Assembly: GCF_030151085.1 (NCBI RefSeq)
Contig: NZ_JASLER010000096.1
Coordinates: 1-46,135, forward strand
DNA: 46,135 nt
Source of the DNA: Bacteroides sp.
GTDB lineage: Bacteria; Bacteroidota; Bacteroidia; Bacteroidales; Bacteroidaceae
Reading direction: 5' to 3'
Position 1 is the first letter of the stretch; the number at the start of each line of letters is the position of its first letter. Below are positions 26,632 through 37,076 of this stretch, piece by piece. The notes under the pieces are model-generated. The model ran no database searches. It was not told where the DNA came from and was given only the letters and a program-made list of their open reading frames with translations. Made by a program: the position numbers and the translations under genes.

Positions 26632-27882
26632 TTATTGAATAGTTACTAAGTCAACATAGTAGCCATGGCCTACACAAAGGAATCCGTTTTCGTTTTTCAT
26701 CTTATCGATCATCTCTTGCGTGACGGTCATTGTGTAAACACCACCTACATTGAACTCAATTTTATCTTCAAGCCCACTCCATGAGCCCGTAGCAAGCTGC
26801 ATCTGATGGTATTCGGCAGAAGGTTCAATAGAGTAATAAACACGTAGAATGGTTCCTGGCTTGATGGCAGTAATCACGTCCTGCGGTATGAGGTTGAACG
26901 TTTTGTTAGGATTACCATCGGGGTTATCCCAAGATACGTAATGATGCCCTTCCCACAAAGCTTTTTCGGCAGAGATGTTAAGCGTTTGTTCCTCAGTGAC
27001 TTCACCATTGGCATAGAATTGTATGTTTTCACCACTTTTTGTCTTGCCGGTCACAGTATATGTACCTTCTTCCAATTCCGGGCAAGTCAGTGTGAGGGTT
27101 GTAGCTGTTTGTTCGGTGAATTCGGTAACTTCTATATTGTTTACTATGATAGAGGCGACGGCATCAAGGTTGATACCAGTCATAGTCCATGCAGCAGTAG
27201 ATGTGGCACGGTTGACGCCTGATGTAATCATAGGAACCTTAGTCACTTGTACAGTGTTGGCACCATATTCATTGCCTTCGGCATCTGTGAATAGTACACG
27301 ATAATTACCTTCAGTCAGATTGGCGGGTACAGTATATTCCAGATAGTTACCTTCTTCTGTTTCTATATAATTAATATCTGTAGCATTTATGCCGTTGATA
27401 ATGATACCGGTTACTTTGTCGAGGTTGTTACCGTAAAAATAAGCTTTATTGCCGGGAGCGACGAGGTGTTCAAAAGCTACTTTTATAGCACTAGGATCGC
27501 TCGCTAAAGGGTTTACCTGAATGATACCTTCACGATAAGTAGACTTGCCGGTTTCGGTGCTGGCTGTCACCTTGAGGTGATAAGTACCTGCAACAAATTC
27601 CTTTTCTATTTCAGTACCGCTAATAACCTCTTCACCATCAATAAACCAAGTCACTGTGGTATAATCAGCTGGGGTAACGGTGAGCTTCATTGAAAATTTG
27701 CCATCACGACTAAAGTTGGCAATAACAGGCAGACTACCGTTGACACGATCGGGAAAAATGGGGTCAATAATTCGCGGATCATCATTGGCCGTAGCAGTAG
27801 AGAACGGCTCTTCTTCGCTGCAGCCCGTAAAGAGTATGCTAAATGTGAGTATAGTGAACAGTATGAGATGTATCTTTTTCAT
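26632..27882 (-). CDS. IPT/TIG-domain surface glycan-binding lipoprotein (PUL 2)
   Basis: I choose ATG 27882 (416 aa), which opens a lipoprotein signal (MKKIHLILF to LFTGCSEEE); the longer frame from 27915 runs into the end of susD. A PKD/Ig-like domain at about 35-130 is followed by two IPT/TIG-like domains (about 135-215 and 218-300). The C-terminal 115 residues (from ALWEGHHYVSW) form a beta-rich, probably ligand-binding domain. It sits last in the susC-susD operon, in the position of a surface glycan-binding protein that retains substrate for the endo-enzyme. No catalytic motif. Confidence 0.82.
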   Translation of the reverse strand: MKKIHLILFTILTFSILFTGCSEEEPFSTATANDDPRIIDPIFPDRVNGSLPVIANFSRDGKFSMKLTVTPADYTTVTWFIDGEEVISGTEIEKEFVAGTYHLKVTASTETGKSTYREGIIQVNPLASDPSAIKVAFEHLVAPGNKAYFYGNNLDKVTGIIINGINATDINYIETEEGNYLEYTVPANLTEGNYRVLFTDAEGNEYGANTVQVTKVPMITSGVNRATSTAAWTMTGINLDAVASIIVNNIEVTEFTEQTATTLTLTCPELEEGTYTVTGKTKSGENIQFYANGEVTEEQTLNISAEKALWEGHHYVSWDNPDGNPNKTFNLIPQDVITAIKPGTILRVYYSIEPSAEYHQMQLATGSWSGLEDKIEFNVGGVYTMTVTQEMIDKMKNENGFLCVGHGYYVDLVTIQ

Positions 27883-27904
27883 ATTAATACTTGATTTTAA
27901 GTTT

Positions 27905-29584
27905 TTATTGAGCATTATTTTTATCCCACCAAACGGGTGTGTTCCAGCTATTGTTACCTCCCATGCGGCTCAATGCTTCCTCGTAATTCTTTTTATTGTA
28001 CGATGATTCGATTACAGGGTAGCATAGGCGGACGGGAATAGCCGGACCACCGGTGAGAACCTGGCTAAAACCATAGTCAGCCGGTGACTTGAGTCGTGGG
28101 TAATTGGAACGACGCAGGTTTGCCCAGCATTCCAGCGGATTGGTGAAGTGCAGAATCCATGCTTGCGTGTTTATAGATGCTTTCTTTTGCTCGGATGTAT
28201 AACCAATATTGTTGTTGTTCATGTAATTATTGAATTCAATATCGCTAACAGCATCACATTCATAATTGTCTGTAAGGAAATCTATGGCAGCACGTACGCC
28301 TTTTCTGTAATAGTCTTCTACAGTGCCAGGTACATTCCATCCTTTAAGAGAAGCTTCAGCTAATAAGAAGTTAACTTCGGCTGAGGTAATAACTACCCCC
28401 GGATTATCTCCTGTCAGAAAGTTATTGGCCAATTTGGGTTCCGTTTCGGTATCCATACTTGTCTTTTCAATGCTGGGATCGTTCTTTTGAAGCTCTTTTA
28501 TAAGATCACTTTCGTAACTTGCAGGCCAAGGTTCATAGAAAAATGCACCCGGATCACGAGGATGAGCCATACCTTTAGCCAACACTTCCTCAGAAATGTC
28601 GATACGACCTTCTGTATCGGTTGAGTTCATCGTTTTGTCGAAGTAGAATCGAATGATGGCGGAGAAACGTGGGTCACCTGTACTGTACAACTGGTTGTAG
28701 AGAGTTGAGCAGATAAAGCTGGGATTGTTAAGAGGGTCGTTACCAAAGAATAGCTGTGATAGAGCATTACGACGATAGTCGGTGTAACTTTCACCACCAA
28801 AACTGAAGGCGATATCCATATAAGGAATCAATGCGTCATCGGCACCCGATGTGAATATACCACCATCTGCTGCCAGCGCTTTTTCGAACTCCTCTTGTGC
28901 TTTCTGCGGATTGGCATCGGATATGCGCATGGCATAACGCAGATGGAGTGAATTGGCGAATTTCTTCCATTTGCTTATGTCTCCTTTGTAAATAACGTCG
29001 CCGGTAATTCGGTCTTTTGTTGCGTCGAGAGCAGTAACGGCGGCATCGAGTTCGACGAAGAAATCATTGTAAATATCTTCTTGAGTGTCATATTTAGGAG
29101 TGAATTTGCTCTCGATGAAACCTCTGCCTGCTTCGGAGTAAGGCACATCACCATAAATATCAGTCATCAGCGACATGAGGTATACGCGATAGATGCGTAA
29201 AGCTGCGTTGATATTTACTTTCTCTGCGTCGTCTGTTGTACGAAGTTGTGCATCAGTGACATTCTTGATAGAATTCAAATAATACTTTTGCCAGATGTGC
29301 CCCATTTCGTTATGATCGATGGTGTGACGTCCGCCATAATTGGTGGTATTCCAGCATCCCATCAACTGTTGGTTGAAGGCGTAAATGTAACTACGAAAGG
29401 TTTCCATCGCTTCTATATCACCATAAATCTGTAATTGGGCAGTGGTGAGTTGTGCGTTAGGATCAATGGTGGCGGCTTTCGAAGGGTCTGTATTCATGCT
29501 TTCCATATACTCATCGCTACAAGATGTAGAGAGTAGGGTGCATGCCATCAAAATTATTGTGATATATGATTTATATTGTCTCAT
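27905..29584 (-). CDS. SusD-like lipoprotein (SusD-like_2 type, PUL 2)
   Basis: I choose ATG 29584 (559 aa), which opens a clean lipoprotein signal (MRQYKSYITIILMA to STSCSDEYME); an upstream ATG at 29650 would start inside susC. The MNTDPSKAATIDPNAQLTTAQ stretch, just after the signal, is typical of the SusD-like_2 branch. It follows susC by 46 bp and should form the lid of that transporter. Confidence 0.92.
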   Translation of the reverse strand: MRQYKSYITIILMACTLLSTSCSDEYMESMNTDPSKAATIDPNAQLTTAQLQIYGDIEAMETFRSYIYAFNQQLMGCWNTTNYGGRHTIDHNEMGHIWQKYYLNSIKNVTDAQLRTTDDAEKVNINAALRIYRVYLMSLMTDIYGDVPYSEAGRGFIESKFTPKYDTQEDIYNDFFVELDAAVTALDATKDRITGDVIYKGDISKWKKFANSLHLRYAMRISDANPQKAQEEFEKALAADGGIFTSGADDALIPYMDIAFSFGGESYTDYRRNALSQLFFGNDPLNNPSFICSTLYNQLYSTGDPRFSAIIRFYFDKTMNSTDTEGRIDISEEVLAKGMAHPRDPGAFFYEPWPASYESDLIKELQKNDPSIEKTSMDTETEPKLANNFLTGDNPGVVITSAEVNFLLAEASLKGWNVPGTVEDYYRKGVRAAIDFLTDNYECDAVSDIEFNNYMNNNNIGYTSEQKKASINTQAWILHFTNPLECWANLRRSNYPRLKSPADYGFSQVLTGGPAIPVRLCYPVIESSYNKKNYEEALSRMGGNNSWNTPVWWDKNNAQ

Positions 29585-29630
29585 TTGTATATCTTCTTTA
29601 TAGGTTGAACTAATTATTGCGGTTTCTCTC

Positions 29631-32600
29631 TTAGAATTTAACGTTGACATTGAAGCCGTAACTTTTACGTGAAGGTAGTGAACCGTATTCCATACCCATA
29701 CCGGTAGTGTTGTTGTAATTAGAGTCCGGATCTATGTTAGGAATATTTTTCCATACAATGAATGGGTTTCGGGCTACAAATGAGACAGTCAAATCGCTCA
29801 CCAAATTCTTTAGCCAAGTTTTGGGCAAAGTATAGCTCAGGGTAATTTCACGACACTTCACGTATGAGTTGTCATAGATAAACATGGAAGGAGCATTTCG
29901 GCAAACATTCATCCAATATTTTTCGGGATTGATAACGATGTCATTCTCACGGAAAGTACCGTCACCATTATCTATTACCCCTGGTGCTATAAAACCACCC
30001 GTAGGAGTCCAGTCGGGAGAATCTTTGGCATAACCGGCTGCCTGACGTGCTTCTTCCGACTGATACCATGCATCACGGCCTTCCAAGGTAGACAAACTTT
30101 TTCCGGTTTCGTGAGCGGCACGGGCTGACATAGAATAGAGGTCGGCGCCAACTTTCACGTCGAATACAGCAGAGAGTGAAAGGTTCTTGTAGGTAAAGTT
30201 GGTAAAGACACCACCTGTCCAATCCCAGGAAGCATTACCTAGTACGTGATTGCTTTTGTCATACATAGGCAGGCCGGTTGTCGGGTCGATGAGAATATCA
30301 CCATGCTCGTTTCGCTGGAAGTCGGGGCCTATGATGGAACCGAAGTTTTCACCTACCTTGGCTGCTACCTGTACGTCCAACCAGGTTGCTTTTTCTAGTT
30401 CGAACATATCCATATCATCCACCAACTTCTTCACCTTATTGCTGTTTTTCGAGAAATTGAAGTTCAAATCCCAAGAGAAGTCTTTTATTTGAACAGGACG
30501 AGTATTCAAGGCGATTTCAATACCTTTGTTTTCAATCTCACCGGCATTAATCAGGCGATATCCGTAACCGGTAGCCGAAGAGTTTGCCATACCCATAATC
30601 TGATTTTTACTAAGCTGAGAGTAATAAGTGAAGTCCAAACCTATGCGGTTGTGTAAGAATTTCAGTTCCATACCTAATTCTAAAGAGTTAGTCTTAGTGG
30701 GTTTCAGGTCTTTGTTAGGAATAGTACCGTTGCTGATAGAACCTATGGTGAATCCAGGATAAGCAAATTTTGACTTGGTATAAACCAGTCCGAGTTGATA
30801 AGGATCGGTGTCGCTACCTACCTGTGCCCATGACATACGTATCTTTCCGTAAGGCAGGATTTGGTTTGATTTCAGAAGTTCTGAGAATACGAAGCTACCG
30901 GAGAAAGAAGGATACATGTACATGTTGTTGCTAACGGGCAATGTAGAAGATTGGTCACCACGCAGAGTAGCATCTAAATAGAGCATATGCTTCCAACCCA
31001 AGTTGATGGCGCCATAGGCTGAGTTAATCTGCTTACGGTAGCTGTAGGGTTCTACGCTAATTTCATTGAAACTCATCAGAGCCACCACTTCGCGTATCTT
31101 CATATCCTGGGCGGTAGTGATAATGGTTTGGTTGTTCACCTTATATAAATTACCTCCAAACGTGGCATTGAAATCGAGGTTACCCCAAGAGTTATTGTAG
31201 AGAGCTAGAATCTCGAAATTGTACATACGGTTGCGGAAGTTGCTGTCTTGCAGACGACCTGCCTCGAATCCTGGAGTGGTGGGAGCTTTGAAGTCCTCAA
31301 AGTTAAACCAATTGAGTTCGGCACCTGCAGTCCCTTGTATTTTTAAGTGTTGGCTGATGTTCCAGGTTACTTTACCGTTGAAACGGAATAGGTCTTTTTT
31401 TGAAACATTTGAATTCTTGTAAATATCCCAATAGGGGTTTACATTGTAAGGGTCCATGCCATTCCAGTTGGAGTATTCGCCGTTGGCATCCTGATAGTTT
31501 TGTAGCCACTTCTGGTCGTAAGTAGTAGCCAGTGTCATAAGATTCTTGCCAATGTTTGACTTGCTGTCGCCCAACGCCGGACGGTTCTTTACATCCTCGC
31601 GGGTGTAGTTGACACTAAAGTCCAGATCGAATTTTCCAGCCACTGTGTTGGCGCGTAAGTTGAAGATATCGCGGCTCATGTGAGTTTTGGGAACGATATC
31701 CTTATTACGCATATCAGTATAGGTGAAGCGGATGCCGGTTTTACCATTGTTTACCCCAATGATGGCACTATTGGTAGCAGTGAAACCTGTGCGGAAGAAC
31801 TCAGAGGTATTGTCGGGAACAATGAGATAAGGACGTTCCACACCATCGTAATATTTTAGCGTGTTGCTACCATCTGCTTTTGCACCCCAACTCATATTGG
31901 TATTGGACACTGCATTGACTGGATATGTACCATTACTACCCATGCCATAGATTTGCTGAATGTCATTCCACTTGGCTAACTGAGTGTCGAAGGTCAGTGT
32001 ACCATTATATTCTACGCTTACCTTATCTTTATTGGCTTTCTTGGTAGTAATAAGAATAACGCCATGACTGGCACGGCTACCATAAAGAGCGGATGCAGCC
32101 GGACCTTTTAGTACTGACATACTCTCAATATCATCGGGATTAATACTGGAAATTCCGTCACCAAGGTCAAAACCTCCGTAAGTGCCGGCACTACCGAAAT
32201 TAGTATTGTCCAAAGGAACGCCGTCTACCACATACAGTGGTTGATTGTTGCCGGTCATTTCTGTACTACCACGTAGAATAACACGCGATGAGCCGGAAGC
32301 ACCACCGGCCGTTTGACTGACGACCAAGCCTGGTACACGACCCGCCATTGAATTGATTACATTGGTTTCTTTAGCTTTGTTCAATGCCTCGCCTTGTACC
32401 TCGGCCACACCGTAACCGAGTGCTTTACGTTCACGCTTGATGCCCAAAGCTGTTACGACAACTTCTCCTAACATCTTATTATCTTCTTCGAGCACGATGT
32501 TCAAAGGGGCTTTGTCAGCTTTTACTTCTTGCTGTTTGTAGCCGACAAAACTAATGACTAATGTTGCGTCGGGTTTTACATTTAAACTGAATTTGCCGTC

Positions 32601-32816
32601 TTGGCCGGTGATAACGCCATTGGTAGTTCCTTTCTCAACGATGGAGGCTCCTACTACTGGTCCAAAAGAGTCTTTCACAATACCTGTTACTTTGTTACTA
32701 TGCTGTTCTACAGCAAAATTTTCAGGTAAAGCTGCTTTTACTTGCGGTAGACCTCCCCATAGACAAAGAGAAAGAGTGGAGCAAAGTAGTGCTTTTTTAC
32801 AGTTTCTTACTTTCAT
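29631..32816 (-). CDS. SusC-like TonB-dependent outer-membrane transporter (PUL 2)
   Basis: This 1061-aa protein has a signal peptide, a carboxypeptidase-D-like domain (about 40-120, VTGIVKDSFGPVVGASIVEKG), a plug beginning GEVVVTALGIKRERKALGYG, and a beta-barrel ending GFNVNVKF. It is the first gene of the leftward PUL 2 operon. Its promoter holds a TTCAAAC-type direct-repeat operator shared with the GH5 gene. Family is certain. Confidence 0.95.
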   Translation of the reverse strand: MKVRNCKKALLCSTLSLCLWGGLPQVKAALPENFAVEQHSNKVTGIVKDSFGPVVGASIVEKGTTNGVITGQDGKFSLNVKPDATLVISFVGYKQQEVKADKAPLNIVLEEDNKMLGEVVVTALGIKRERKALGYGVAEVQGEALNKAKETNVINSMAGRVPGLVVSQTAGGASGSSRVILRGSTEMTGNNQPLYVVDGVPLDNTNFGSAGTYGGFDLGDGISSINPDDIESMSVLKGPAASALYGSRASHGVILITTKKANKDKVSVEYNGTLTFDTQLAKWNDIQQIYGMGSNGTYPVNAVSNTNMSWGAKADGSNTLKYYDGVERPYLIVPDNTSEFFRTGFTATNSAIIGVNNGKTGIRFTYTDMRNKDIVPKTHMSRDIFNLRANTVAGKFDLDFSVNYTREDVKNRPALGDSKSNIGKNLMTLATTYDQKWLQNYQDANGEYSNWNGMDPYNVNPYWDIYKNSNVSKKDLFRFNGKVTWNISQHLKIQGTAGAELNWFNFEDFKAPTTPGFEAGRLQDSNFRNRMYNFEILALYNNSWGNLDFNATFGGNLYKVNNQTIITTAQDMKIREVVALMSFNEISVEPYSYRKQINSAYGAINLGWKHMLYLDATLRGDQSSTLPVSNNMYMYPSFSGSFVFSELLKSNQILPYGKIRMSWAQVGSDTDPYQLGLVYTKSKFAYPGFTIGSISNGTIPNKDLKPTKTNSLELGMELKFLHNRIGLDFTYYSQLSKNQIMGMANSSATGYGYRLINAGEIENKGIEIALNTRPVQIKDFSWDLNFNFSKNSNKVKKLVDDMDMFELEKATWLDVQVAAKVGENFGSIIGPDFQRNEHGDILIDPTTGLPMYDKSNHVLGNASWDWTGGVFTNFTYKNLSLSAVFDVKVGADLYSMSARAAHETGKSLSTLEGRDAWYQSEEARQAAGYAKDSPDWTPTGGFIAPGVIDNGDGTFRENDIVINPEKYWMNVCRNAPSMFIYDNSYVKCREITLSYTLPKTWLKNLVSDLTVSFVARNPFIVWKNIPNIDPDSNYNNTTGMGMEYGSLPSRKSYGFNVNVKF

Positions 32817-32859
32817 AATAGTTATAATAAAATTAGTAAATAGATTTTTGGTTCCGGCG

Positions 32860-32867
32860 CAAAGGTG
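32860..32867 (-). promoter_or_regulatory. -7 box of PUL 2 susC
   Basis: CACCTTTG on the minus strand matches TAnnTTTG at 7 of 8 positions, 21 bp from the proximal TTCAAAC repeat and 43 bp before the ATG. The same 21-bp distance occurs at the GH5 promoter. Confidence 0.5.
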
Positions 32868-32888
32868 ATAAAAGTATCTGTTTGGCAG

Positions 32889-32916
32889 GTTTGAATTTCT
32901 ACATATTAGGTTTGAA
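32889..32916 (-). promoter_or_regulatory. Direct-repeat operator upstream of PUL 2 susC
   Basis: Read on the minus strand, two TTCAAAC repeats start 21 bp apart and enclose CTAATATGTAGAAA. The GH5 promoter carries the same pattern in the same orientation. A direct repeat spaced two helical turns fits an AraC-type dimer, probably the adjacent hybrid regulator. Confidence 0.68.
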
Positions 32917-32990
32917 TCGCTTCATATTCTAATAAAGGTTTGATTTTTTGCATGTAAAACTTTAAAATTGAAACATATTGTGGCTATAAT

Positions 32991-33021
32991 TTTGAGCATT
33001 TATTTTGTTGATGTATTTTTG
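32991..33021 (+). promoter_or_regulatory. Promoter of the PUL 2 hybrid regulator
   Basis: TTTG at 32991-32994 and TATTTTTG at 33014-33021 are separated by 19 bp. Both match the Bacteroides promoter consensus exactly. The ATG at 33049 lies 27 bp further on, which supports that start. Confidence 0.7.
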
Positions 33022-33048
33022 CCTCTATTAAATCAATACTACCATCAA

Positions 33049-36000
33049 ATGCACATTCATGCTAGACAATCCATACAAATTTTGACCATACTACTTCTTA
33101 CTCTATTTACGGTCACTATTAATGCAGAAGAGTACAACCAACGATTCACCAGTTTGCAATTTGGTACGGAACAAGGATTGAGTAGCCAGCGGGTTTTTTC
33201 AATAGCCACAGATAACCTGGGAGCTATATGGATGGCTACACTCGATGGTATTAATCGTTATAACGGCTGCTCGATGAAGAGTTATAATTTGGATTCAAAT
33301 AGCAAATTATCTGATGCTTCGGGAAGTACAATCATGTTGACCACAACCTCTGACAACTTAATATATGCATATAATAATGTAGGGCGAATCTATAAATACA
33401 ATACACTCACAGACCAATTTGAACTCTGCCTTGATTTGGCAGAGCACATTCATTTGGGGTTAGCTCTTAAATACCTGTTTATTGACTCGAATGAATGCAT
33501 GTGGATAGGACTCAGTACTGGTCTTTACTGCTATCGGTTAGATGAGGGACTTACACGAATAACTTCTGATAGTTTCGTGGCATATATCATCGAACTTCCG
33601 CAAGGTATTGCAGTTGGTACTGAGTGCGGTTTGGATATCTATTCTAAAAAGGGGCAACTATTGCGCCAACTCTGTGCAGGCACCTATGTACAAAGTCTTT
33701 TGCTTCCCTCAGGTAGTAATACTTTATTGGTAGGTACTTTAAATAATGGGATGAAAACAGTCGATCTCGAATCATGGCAGGAACAGTCTGCCAAAGTCAA
33801 TTCGTTGCCCCAAACACCTATACGCTCTATGATAGAAGTTGCTTCATCAACTGTGTTGTTGGGATTTGACGGTGATGGCGTTTATTCTTATAATTATTCA
33901 ACCGGTAAGGCGGCCCCGCTCTTTACACGCGACAATCGGATGCTAACCGCTACGGGAGTCTATTCATTATGCTGTGACCTTGAAGGAAATATTTGGGTGG
34001 GAACTTATGCGGGGGGCGCTTTTCTTATGATGTCTGAGGAGAATACTACCACTCTGTTAAAGTATCGTGAAGGAGGTGGAATTTCACTGGCTAATGATAA
34101 TGTAAATGCACTCTGCGAGACGAATAACGGTGAACTGTGGATTGCCACCGACAATGGTATCAGCATATACAATTCTGCTACTGACCAATGTCGGCAAATA
34201 CTTGCGGGAAATGTAGTGTTAGGTATCACTGCCAATCAGCAAGGAGTTATTGCTGCAGGTACTTATGGAAATGGAGTGTTTTTGCTCGATAACCAAGGAC
34301 ATGTATTGCATCACTACCTTAAGAATAATTGTGACTTGCCATCGAACTATCTTTCAGCAATACTTTTTGATACCGATTCCGATTTATGGGTAGGTACTAT
34401 GGATGACCAGTTACTTAAATTGAATAGTCGCACACAGCAGTGGAAATCATATGATGTAGCAAAAGTGCGTTGTTTAGCGCAGAAAGATACTCATACAATT
34501 GGTATAGGTACGGTTGACGGACTTATCTTGATAGACAAACAAACAGACAAGCAAACTCATCTGCTTAAAAGTTCCGACAATAGGGGACAGGACTTTAATG
34601 TTTTCATTCAAGCGATGGCATTTATCGACAATGAACAGGTATGGTTGGGGAGTGATGGAGGAGGACTATATTTACTTAACTTGCGTACTTCTGAAAGGAA
34701 AATATTCTCAGTTGACGACCGGCTACCTTCTAACCGTGTATGTGCTTTGCTTATCGACCATGACAATATGTTGTGGATAACTACTGATCATGGTTTGGCT
34801 TGTCTCCCTTCAAATTCCTCCATGAAGATATACAATCAGAATTTTGAACATGCGATGTCGAGATCCTATAATCGCTCTGCGGCCATCCGCTTGTATGACG
34901 GGCGGGTTGCATTGGGAAGTACATCAGGGGTACTGATATTTAAGCCTCATATCTCGCTAACTTCATACAAACTTCCTGTTTTACGTTTCACTAGCTTTCG
35001 GATTGATAATATTGATACGAACGAAACAGCATCCATGCATTCGGAGCTGATGCAGATGTTGACGGACAGTACTGTAATCTTATCCTATCGCCATAACTCA
35101 TTTACGGTAGGTTTTGAGTCCGTGAGTTTTCGCTATCAAAGTGATATTGTATATGAGTATATGCTTCAAGGTTTCGACCGAGGTTGGAACAAACTTGGAT
35201 ATAACGAACAATTGCGATATACCAACGTGCCGCCAGGCAAGTATAAACTTTGCGTGCAGTCACGAAGTCTCCATAATGGGCTTTTGCTAAGTAGTCGGTC
35301 TGTTGATATTCTGATTAGTCAGCCGTGGTGGAATACATGGTGGGCTTGGTTGTTATATGTCGCAACTTTCTGTACTATCTTGTGTATGATTATAAGGAGC
35401 AAACAGCAGCAAATGGTGCGCCGTTATATGAACGAAAAGATTGCTTTTTTCGTAAGTGTAGCTCATGACATTCGTACTCCGCTCACCCTTGTGAAAGCGC
35501 CGCTCGACGAACTATACCACGATGACACACTTCACGATGTTGCTGTAAAAAATGTGCAGTTGGCACGTTTAAACCTCGATAAACTTCTGAATATGTTGTC
35601 GCAATTGCTCGATTTTGAACGGATGGAGTCCCCCAATATGGAGCCTCAAATAGAAGCAGTGCCATTAAATAGAACTATAGGTGAACTTGTTGTAGCATTT
35701 CAGCCACTATGCCAGCAGCAGCATTTGACGTTGCGAGTAGATAATGTTGACACTAATTTATGTGTGTGGGCAGATACAAGATTGCTGAATCGAATACTGA
35801 CCAATCTTCTGTCAAATGCCTTGAAATATACTCCTGCAGAAGGTTACGTAAGTATCAGTGCTAAAACTGACGGCGACAAAGTAAAGATTGCTGTGAGCGA
35901 TACAGGTATCGGCATCTCTCCAATGGAGCAAAAGAAATTGTTTACCAGCTTCTTTCGTGCTAGCAATGCCATTAGTTCCGGTGCTTCGGGCATTGGCTTA

Positions 36001-37011
36001 GGGCTGTTGCAGGCCAAACGGTTTGCCGGTTTACTAAAAGGTGATATCAAATTTTCCTCTATCGAAGGTAAGGGCTCTGAATTTGTTCTCATTCTCAATA
36101 AAGCTGTAATCAAAGTTGTTGTAGAAGATACTACTTGTTCAACAATAGAGACTCTTTCTATTACTGAAAACACTACGTCCGATGAATTGGACAAAGATAC
36201 TCTGCTCATTGTAGAAGACAATGATGAACTGCGTCGGTATATGCGTCAATTCTTTGAACCGTTTTACCTGGTGATTGATAAGTCTAATGCAGAAGAAGCA
36301 TTAGAATGTATGGAGACACAATATCCCAGCTTGGTGCTGTCGGATGTAATGATGCCCGGTATGCACGGTGATGAAATGTGTCACCAAATAAAAAGTAATC
36401 CCTCTACTTCGGGTATACCGGTGATACTACTTACTGCCAAAGTCTTACAAGAGGCTGTAATAGAAGGATTACAAAAAGGAGCCGATGACTATATAGCCAA
36501 GCCTTTCGATATAGATGTACTAAAAGCTAAGGTGAAAGCACAGATTGATAATCGTAAACGTTTACACCAATACTACACACAAATTGCTCTGCAAAAAAAT
36601 CTTATAGCTTCAGCTCATGGCGTTAATGCCGACAAAGTAGCAACAGAAACAACCGTTCAAGATGAGGTGAGTGTTCCCAATGATGCTGATAGTGCATTTA
36701 TTGAGAAAGTTACCCGGATCGTAAAAGAGAACATTAGTGACTTGGAATTTGATATTGATCGACTTTGCCGCGATATGGCTATGTGCCGTACCCTTTTTCA
36801 TGAGCGACTGAAAGCCCTTACCGGACATACACCACATGATTTTATACGTATGATCCGCCTTGAGCATGCAGCTGCCTTATTGTTAGAAGGGGTACCTGTG
36901 ATAGATGTCTCTATCCGTACTGGTTTTGTTAACGCCAAGTATTTCAGTACTTTATTTAAGAAGTATTTTGGTGTTCAACCTAGCCGATATTCGAGTGGAA
37001 ATAGAAAATAA
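33049..37011 (+). CDS. Hybrid two-component system sensor/regulator (PUL 2)
   Basis: I choose ATG 33049 (1320 aa): it opens a signal peptide (MHIHARQSIQILTILLL) and follows a perfect promoter. A longer frame from TTG 32968 would put the promoter inside the gene. Order of parts: beta-propeller sensor repeats, Y_Y_Y domain, membrane segment (WNTWWAWLLYVATF), HisKA with His806 (AHDIRTP), HATPase (NLLSNALKYT, DTGIGI, GASGIGLGL), receiver with Asp1099 (LSDVMMPG), and AraC-type HTH at the C-terminus. It lies between divergent susC and downstream GH5, whose promoters share an operator that it probably binds. Confidence 0.95.
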   Translation: MHIHARQSIQILTILLLTLFTVTINAEEYNQRFTSLQFGTEQGLSSQRVFSIATDNLGAIWMATLDGINRYNGCSMKSYNLDSNSKLSDASGSTIMLTTTSDNLIYAYNNVGRIYKYNTLTDQFELCLDLAEHIHLGLALKYLFIDSNECMWIGLSTGLYCYRLDEGLTRITSDSFVAYIIELPQGIAVGTECGLDIYSKKGQLLRQLCAGTYVQSLLLPSGSNTLLVGTLNNGMKTVDLESWQEQSAKVNSLPQTPIRSMIEVASSTVLLGFDGDGVYSYNYSTGKAAPLFTRDNRMLTATGVYSLCCDLEGNIWVGTYAGGAFLMMSEENTTTLLKYREGGGISLANDNVNALCETNNGELWIATDNGISIYNSATDQCRQILAGNVVLGITANQQGVIAAGTYGNGVFLLDNQGHVLHHYLKNNCDLPSNYLSAILFDTDSDLWVGTMDDQLLKLNSRTQQWKSYDVAKVRCLAQKDTHTIGIGTVDGLILIDKQTDKQTHLLKSSDNRGQDFNVFIQAMAFIDNEQVWLGSDGGGLYLLNLRTSERKIFSVDDRLPSNRVCALLIDHDNMLWITTDHGLACLPSNSSMKIYNQNFEHAMSRSYNRSAAIRLYDGRVALGSTSGVLIFKPHISLTSYKLPVLRFTSFRIDNIDTNETASMHSELMQMLTDSTVILSYRHNSFTVGFESVSFRYQSDIVYEYMLQGFDRGWNKLGYNEQLRYTNVPPGKYKLCVQSRSLHNGLLLSSRSVDILISQPWWNTWWAWLLYVATFCTILCMIIRSKQQQMVRRYMNEKIAFFVSVAHDIRTPLTLVKAPLDELYHDDTLHDVAVKNVQLARLNLDKLLNMLSQLLDFERMESPNMEPQIEAVPLNRTIGELVVAFQPLCQQQHLTLRVDNVDTNLCVWADTRLLNRILTNLLSNALKYTPAEGYVSISAKTDGDKVKIAVSDTGIGISPMEQKKLFTSFFRASNAISSGASGIGLGLLQAKRFAGLLKGDIKFSSIEGKGSEFVLILNKAVIKVVVEDTTCSTIETLSITENTTSDELDKDTLLIVEDNDELRRYMRQFFEPFYLVIDKSNAEEALECMETQYPSLVLSDVMMPGMHGDEMCHQIKSNPSTSGIPVILLTAKVLQEAVIEGLQKGADDYIAKPFDIDVLKAKVKAQIDNRKRLHQYYTQIALQKNLIASAHGVNADKVATETTVQDEVSVPNDADSAFIEKVTRIVKENISDLEFDIDRLCRDMAMCRTLFHERLKALTGHTPHDFIRMIRLEHAAALLLEGVPVIDVSIRTGFVNAKYFSTLFKKYFGVQPSRYSSGNRK

Positions 37012-37026
37012 ACAGAATTGTAGGAT

Positions 37027-37055
37027 TTCAAACCTCGATATGTAGGCGTTCAAAC
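37027..37055 (+). promoter_or_regulatory. Direct-repeat operator upstream of GH5
   Basis: TTCAAAC occurs at 37027-37033 and 37049-37055 and encloses CTCGATATGTAGGCG. Compared with the susC operator, the core ATATGTAG is the same and the spacing is one base longer. It ends 21 bp before the -7 box, as at susC. Confidence 0.68.
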
Positions 37056-37076
37056 GTAGTGTAGATTTGTTATTGC

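Noticed and set aside
32968..33048. TTG start giving a 27-residue longer PUL 2 hybrid regulator
   Set aside because: The stretch contains a perfect -33/-7 promoter, and ATG 33049 directly opens a good signal peptide.
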